Position numbers and translations under genes: made by a program. A stretch of DNA of 64,000 nt from positions 969,878-1,033,877 of the forward strand of contig PIZR01000002.1 of NCBI GenBank assembly GCA_002835675.1, in the 5' to 3' direction. The stretch is from Bacillus sp. BA3. Lineage in GTDB: Bacteria > Bacillota > Bacilli > Bacillales > DSM-1321. Below, piece after piece: positions 60,213 to 64,000 of the stretch (position 1 is the first letter of the stretch; every line of letters starts with the position of its first letter). A model generated the notes under the pieces. That model searched no databases and was not told where the DNA came from. It was given only the letters and a program-made list of their open reading frames with translations.

Positions 60213-60409
60213 CCTTCCAGCCTCCTCTCAACTTTACATATTCAAACCGTGACAATCCCCGCAGATCGGTCATTCACCTTGTAGCTTCCTGGTTTGTAAC
60301 TGCTTGGTGCATTGTCCAATCATTCTGATATTTTACCATGAAACAGGGCGTTTTTTCTTTTCAAACTTTTTCCTGGCTTTGTCATCACCATATAAATGAT
60401 CACAACAAA

Positions 60410-60461
60410 AAAAAGAGCATCCCAAAGCAGAAATCACTTCCGCCTTTGGAACACCCTCTTT
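60410..60461 (-). terminator. Terminator at the end of the roc operon
   Basis: AAAGAGGGTGTTCCAAAG / CTTTGGGATGCTCTTT hairpin (one mismatch) with eight Ts on the minus strand, just after the lipoyl-like gene. Confidence 0.82.
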
Positions 60462-60468
60462 CCTATAA

Positions 60469-60723
60469 TCAATCAGAGCCAGTTATAACAAAATCGTCTT
60501 GGAGCAAAGCTAAAGGAAGCTTTCTATTTATAGGATCCCCTGCCGAAACATTAATTTCAGTAATGTGACCACTGGCACCTATTGAAACATCAATCAATTT
60601 CCCATCCTCCGTTTTCACTAAAAAGAGCCTCTCCCATTCATAAACATAGGAATTCTTTTGAACGTAAACTTGTTCGACGGTCCCATCCTGAGCACACTCG
60701 ATGGTATGAATCGGTTTTAACAC
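60469..60723 (-). CDS. Stand-alone biotin/lipoyl-like domain protein
   Basis: An 84-residue protein with the two-half hammerhead pattern of biotinyl/lipoyl domains: CAQDGTVEQVYVQKNSYVYEWERLF, then IGASGHITEINVSAGDPI. The usual biotin motif (MKM) in the turn is absent; a lysine, K42 in TEDGKL, lies near that place. It may be a non-modified or unusual carrier. It follows rocG by 35 nt and precedes the operon terminator, so it belongs to the roc transcript. ATG has GGAGGAG upstream. Its role is unknown. Confidence 0.7.
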   Translation of the reverse strand: MLKPIHTIECAQDGTVEQVYVQKNSYVYEWERLFLVKTEDGKLIDVSIGASGHITEINVSAGDPINRKLPLALLQDDFVITGSD

Positions 60724-60758
60724 GGAATCACTCCTCCACTCTCCATTATTTGGCTAGC

Positions 60759-62024
60759 TTATACCCAGCCACGGAATATCGAGGCTTCTGCCATTTTTCT
60801 GACACCCACCATATACGCTGCCAGCCTCATATCCACTTTTCTTGTCTCGGACATTTCATATACTTGATTAAATGAATTGACCAATAACTCTTTTAATTTG
60901 GTTTGGACTTCTGCATCTTCCCAATAATAACCTTGATTATTTTGAACCCATTCAAAGTAAGAAACTGTCACACCGCCTGAGCTTGCCAATACATCAGGTA
61001 CGAGAAGCACATTGCGTTCCGTCAAGATCTTGGTTGCCTCCAAAGTGGTAGGTCCATTAGCTGCTTCCACAACAATTTGGGCTTTGATAAGATGTGCATT
61101 TTCTTTGGTGATTTGATTGGAAATGGCAGCAGGCACTAAAATATCACAATCTTGTTCCAGAAGCTCCTGGTTGGTGATTGTATTATCGAATAGTGTCGTT
61201 ACCGTTCCAAAGCTATCCCTTTTATCAAGTAAGTAATCGATATCCAGACCCTCAGGTTTATAGATGGCACCATATGCGTCCGATATGCCAATCACTTTCG
61301 CACCAGCATCATGCATGAATTTGGCCAAAAAGCTTCCTGCGTTCCCAAACCCTTGGACGATGATGCGTGCACCTTTCAATTCTATGCCCTTACGCTTTGC
61401 CGCTTCCTCGATACAGATGGTGACACCTTGTGCCGTCGCCTTTTCCCTACCGTGTGAACCGCCCAGTACCAGTGGCTTGCCTGTAATGAAACCAGGCGAA
61501 TCGTGTTCTCTTATTCTACTGTATTCGTCCATCATCCATGCCATGATTTGTGAATTCGTATAAACATCCGGGGCCGGAATATCTTTAGTCGGCCCCACTA
61601 TTTGGCTGATTGCCCGAACGTATCCACGGCTAAGCCTTTCCAATTCACCGATGGACATTTGGCGCGGATCACAGATGATGCCGCCTTTTCCTCCGCCATA
61701 TGGCAGATTCACGATTCCGCATTTCAAACTCATCCACATTGAAAGTGCCTTGACTTCTTCCTCATCGACTTCAGGATGAAAACGGATTCCGCCTTTCGTC
61801 GGACCTACAGCATCGTTGTGCTGTGCACGGTATCCAGTGAAAATCTTCGTCGAATTGTCATCCATCTTGATTGGAATCCGGACGGTCAGCATCCGAAGAG
61901 GTTCCTTCAAAAGCTCGAACACTTCTTCAGAATAGCCAAGCTTATCCAGCGCCTCCTTGATTACGACCTGTGTTGAATCAAGCAAACTGGCAGTTTCTTT
62001 TTCTTCTTTGACTGTTGTACTCAA
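60759..62024 (-). CDS. rocG: NAD-type glutamate dehydrogenase RocG
   Basis: A 421-residue enzyme that deaminates glutamate to 2-oxoglutarate. Motifs: RAQHNDAVGPTKGGIRFHP (about residues 68-86), the catalytic-lysine segment LPYGGGKGGI, IPAPDVYTN, and the dinucleotide fold IVQGFGNAGSF (about 226-236). The start is TTG with GAGGTG 7 nt upstream. It is the third gene of rocA-rocD-rocG, so glutamate from arginine, ornithine and proline is degraded by the products of one transcript. In B. subtilis rocG stands apart from rocABC and rocDEF. Confidence 0.95.
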   Translation of the reverse strand: MSTTVKEEKETASLLDSTQVVIKEALDKLGYSEEVFELLKEPLRMLTVRIPIKMDDNSTKIFTGYRAQHNDAVGPTKGGIRFHPEVDEEEVKALSMWMSLKCGIVNLPYGGGKGGIICDPRQMSIGELERLSRGYVRAISQIVGPTKDIPAPDVYTNSQIMAWMMDEYSRIREHDSPGFITGKPLVLGGSHGREKATAQGVTICIEEAAKRKGIELKGARIIVQGFGNAGSFLAKFMHDAGAKVIGISDAYGAIYKPEGLDIDYLLDKRDSFGTVTTLFDNTITNQELLEQDCDILVPAAISNQITKENAHLIKAQIVVEAANGPTTLEATKILTERNVLLVPDVLASSGGVTVSYFEWVQNNQGYYWEDAEVQTKLKELLVNSFNQVYEMSETRKVDMRLAAYMVGVRKMAEASIFRGWV

Positions 62025-62046
62025 TTGAATTCACCTCATAGGTATA

Positions 62047-63240
62047 TTAGGATAAAACTTTTTTAATGCGTTCGATTGCCCAATCCAAGTCTTCTTTTGT
62101 AATCACTAATGGCGGAGCAAAACGGATAACTGTATCATGTGTTTCTTTACATAGCAATTTTTCTTCTTTAAGCTGCTCACAATAAGGTCTTGCTGCTTCC
62201 GTTAATTCGACTCCGATGAATAAGCCTCTGCCGCGGATATCTTTAATCATTGGATTCTTGATTTCTTTTAAACTATCCATAAAGTATTGTCCAAGCTCCA
62301 ATGAACGTTCAGCAAGCTTCTCTTCTTCAAGGACTTCCAATGAAGCGATGGAAACCGCACATGCCAATGGATTGCCGCCGAATGTAGAACCATGGGAACC
62401 AGGATTGAATACGCCAAGGATTTCACGGTTTGCAGCTACGCAAGAGATTGGGAAAACCCCGCCGCCCAGCGCTTTACCTAAAATGTACATATCCGGAACT
62501 ACTCCATCCCAGTCAGAGGCGAACATTTTTCCTGAACGTCCAAGTCCTGACTGAATTTCATCTGAAACGAATAGGACATTATTTTCTTTACATAAGTCGT
62601 AAGCTTCTTTTAAGAATCCTTGTGGCGGTATGATGATTCCCGCTTCACCTTGAATCGGTTCGATTAAAAATCCAGCCGTTTGCGGTGTAATCGCTTCTTT
62701 CAATGCATCAAGGTCGCCGTAAGGGATAAGCTTGATTCCTGGCAGCATCGGTCCAAAGCCCCTTCTATATTCATCATCGGATGACAAGGACACTGCTGCC
62801 ATCGTCCGGCCATGGAAATTCCCGATACATGCAATGATTTCAGCTTGGTTTTCTGCGATTCCCTTAACATCATAACCCCAGCGTCTAACAGCTTTGATTG
62901 CAGTTTCAACAGCTTCAGCACCTGTATTCATAGGCAGTGCCATGTCTTTTTGCGTAATGCGCGAAACCATTTCATACCATGGTCCTAATTTATCACTATG
63001 GAATGCACGGGACGTTAATGTTACGCGATCAGCTTGTTTTTTTAATTCGTCGATGATTTTCGGATGCCTGTGGCCTTGGTTCACTGCTGAATAGGCACTA
63101 AGCATATCCATATATTTGTTGCCTTCAGGATCTTCCACCCAAACTCCTTCTGCCTTCGAAATGACGATTGGAAGTGGATTATAATTGTTTGCACCATATT
63201 GTTCTGTTTGCTCGATTAATTTTTCCGTTAAAGTTGTCAT
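62047..63240 (-). CDS. rocD: Ornithine aminotransferase RocD
   Basis: A 397-residue PLP enzyme of class III that turns ornithine and 2-oxoglutarate into glutamate semialdehyde and glutamate. Motifs: [16 protein letters not shown] (about 45-60), [36 protein letters not shown] (PLP Asp region) and [13 protein letters not shown] with the PLP-binding lysine near residue 253. It lies 18 nt downstream of rocA and 22 nt upstream of rocG on the same strand. Confidence 0.95.
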   Translation of the reverse strand: MTTLTEKLIEQTEQYGANNYNPLPIVISKAEGVWVEDPEGNKYMDMLSAYSAVNQGHRHPKIIDELKKQADRVTLTSRAFHSDKLGPWYEMVSRITQKDMALPMNTGAEAVETAIKAVRRWGYDVKGIAENQAEIIACIGNFHGRTMAAVSLSSDDEYRRGFGPMLPGIKLIPYGDLDALKEAITPQTAGFLIEPIQGEAGIIIPPQGFLKEAYDLCKENNVLFVSDEIQSGLGRSGKMFASDWDGVVPDMYILGKALGGGVFPISCVAANREILGVFNPGSHGSTFGGNPLACAVSIASLEVLEEEKLAERSLELGQYFMDSLKEIKNPMIKDIRGRGLFIGVELTEAARPYCEQLKEEKLLCKETHDTVIRFAPPLVITKEDLDWAIERIKKVLS

Positions 63241-63258
63241 GTTGATTCCCCCTAAGAT

Positions 63259-64000
63259 TTATAGCGTTTCAGATGTTGTTTTTCCTTGAAGATGAAGAAC
63301 TAAATAATCAGGACCGCCCGCTTTTGAATCTGTACCTGACATATTGAATCCGCCAAATGGCTGGTATCCTACAATTGCACCAGTACAGCCGCGATTGAAG
63401 TACAAGTTACCTACGTGGAAATCCTCACGCGCTTGTTCGATATGTTCAATGTTGTTCGAGATGACCGCACCCGTTAATCCATAATCCGTGTTATTGGCAA
63501 TCTCGATTGCATGATTGAAATCTTTTGCCTTACAGAATGCAACCACTGGTCCGAAAATCTCTTCTTTCATGACACGTGCGTTCTCATCCACATCGGCAAT
63601 GATAGTTGGCTGGATGAAGAAACCTTTTGAATTGTCTCCTTCTCCCCCTGTAACAATTTTCCCTTCTTCTTTACCGATTTCAACGTAGCTCATAACTTTG
63701 TCGTAAGCTGCTTGATCGATAACCGGACCCATGAAATTGTTTAGATCTGTTGGTTCCCCGACTGTTTTTTCTTTCGTTAATTCAATGGCACGATTCAAGA
63801 CTTGGTCATATACATCTTCCACTATTACGGCACGTGAACAAGCAGAACATTTTTGACCGGAGAATCCGAATGCAGAAGCGACGATTGATTGTGCCGCCAA
63901 TTCCAGATCAGCCTCTTTATCAACAACGATCGTATCTTTACCGCCCATTTCAGCGATGACACGTTTTAACCAAATTTGGCCTTCATGAACTTTTGCCGCA
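63259..64000 (-). CDS. rocA: 1-pyrroline-5-carboxylate dehydrogenase RocA (5' part outside window)
   Basis: About 246 C-terminal residues of an aldehyde dehydrogenase; the frame stays open to the window edge (codons before the MGGKD segment read [14 protein letters not shown]), so the gene continues beyond. The catalytic cysteine lies in [42 protein letters not shown] and [15 protein letters not shown] are P5C-dehydrogenase motifs. It oxidises P5C to glutamate after RocD and proline dehydrogenase. The promoter is outside the window. Confidence 0.93.
   Translation of the reverse strand, partial: AAKVHEGQIWLKRVIAEMGGKDTIVVDKEADLELAAQSIVASAFGFSGQKCSACSRAVIVEDVYDQVLNRAIELTKEKTVGEPTDLNNFMGPVIDQAAYDKVMSYVEIGKEEGKIVTGGEGDNSKGFFIQPTIIADVDENARVMKEEIFGPVVAFCKAKDFNHAIEIANNTDYGLTGAVISNNIEHIEQAREDFHVGNLYFNRGCTGAIVGYQPFGGFNMSGTDSKAGGPDYLVLHLQGKTTSETL

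Overview
The window reads as chromosome from a low-GC, spore-forming Bacillaceae; a Peribacillus/Bacillus simplex-type organism is my inference, not proven. Reasons: abrB with Spo0A boxes, two complete spore-germinant-receptor operons, Bacillus-type preQ1, guanine and guanidine riboswitches, RocG/RocD/RocA, and strong AGGAGG ribosome binding sites often paired with TTG or GTG starts. No rRNA, tRNA, CRISPR array, prophage or intact insertion sequence was found.

Layout. 0-10.5 kb: a membrane-anchored CAP protein; the purine nucleoside permease NupG behind a guanine riboswitch; a DUF421 protein; an Est30-like carboxylesterase; a PadR regulator followed by about 450 bp of 20-21 bp tandem repeats; a preQ1-riboswitch operon holding a deazapurine transporter and an unannotated 49-residue Cys-rich protein; two SRPBCC proteins; an HD-domain protein; and a TetR regulator with matching operators before itself and a DUF4260 gene. 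10.5-12.6 kb: queC-queD-queE (queuosine precursor synthesis) under a second, nearly identical preQ1 riboswitch. 12.7-15 kb: a chemoreceptor and a small protein. 15.8-22.5 kb: a poly-gamma-glutamate cluster pgsB-C-A-D(capD)-E with two candidate polymer/wall hydrolases, one a LysM/NlpC-P60 protein whose first catalytic domain has lost its catalytic residues. 22.9-31.9 kb: a DUF2642 protein, an ArsB/NhaD-type permease, a second chemoreceptor, a broken DJ-1/PfpI-like gene, an MFS exporter with a leader peptide and attenuator, SRPBCC, GNAT and YfiT-like proteins.

32-35.8 kb: germination receptor operon 1 in the order B-A-C. 36-41 kb: GNAT, abrB, DMT transporter, guanidine-I riboswitch with ykkCD exporters, DUF817, and an XRE/DUF2975 pair. 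41-49 kb: SWIM/SNF2 helicase and germination receptor operon 2 in the order A-C-B plus a small two-helix D-type subunit. 49-54 kb: DedA, PAP2, cytochrome P450, a dispersed repeat, small DUF4083-like and DUF975 proteins. 54-64 kb: an amino-acid catabolism island with an M20 amidohydrolase, a YtcJ-like amidohydrolase, BrnQ, a RocR-like sigma-54 activator, and rocG-rocD-rocA.

The most informative observation is in the last block. Two near-consensus sigma-54 (-24/-12) promoters, before brnQ and before the M20 gene, are each preceded by a pair of the same palindrome (GGTrAAA...TTTyACC). This defines a likely small regulon of the adjacent activator. Other points worth following up are the preQ1-controlled Cys-rich miniprotein, the ACTCGTGA repeat family found at two loci, and the leader peptide/attenuator before the MFS exporter.
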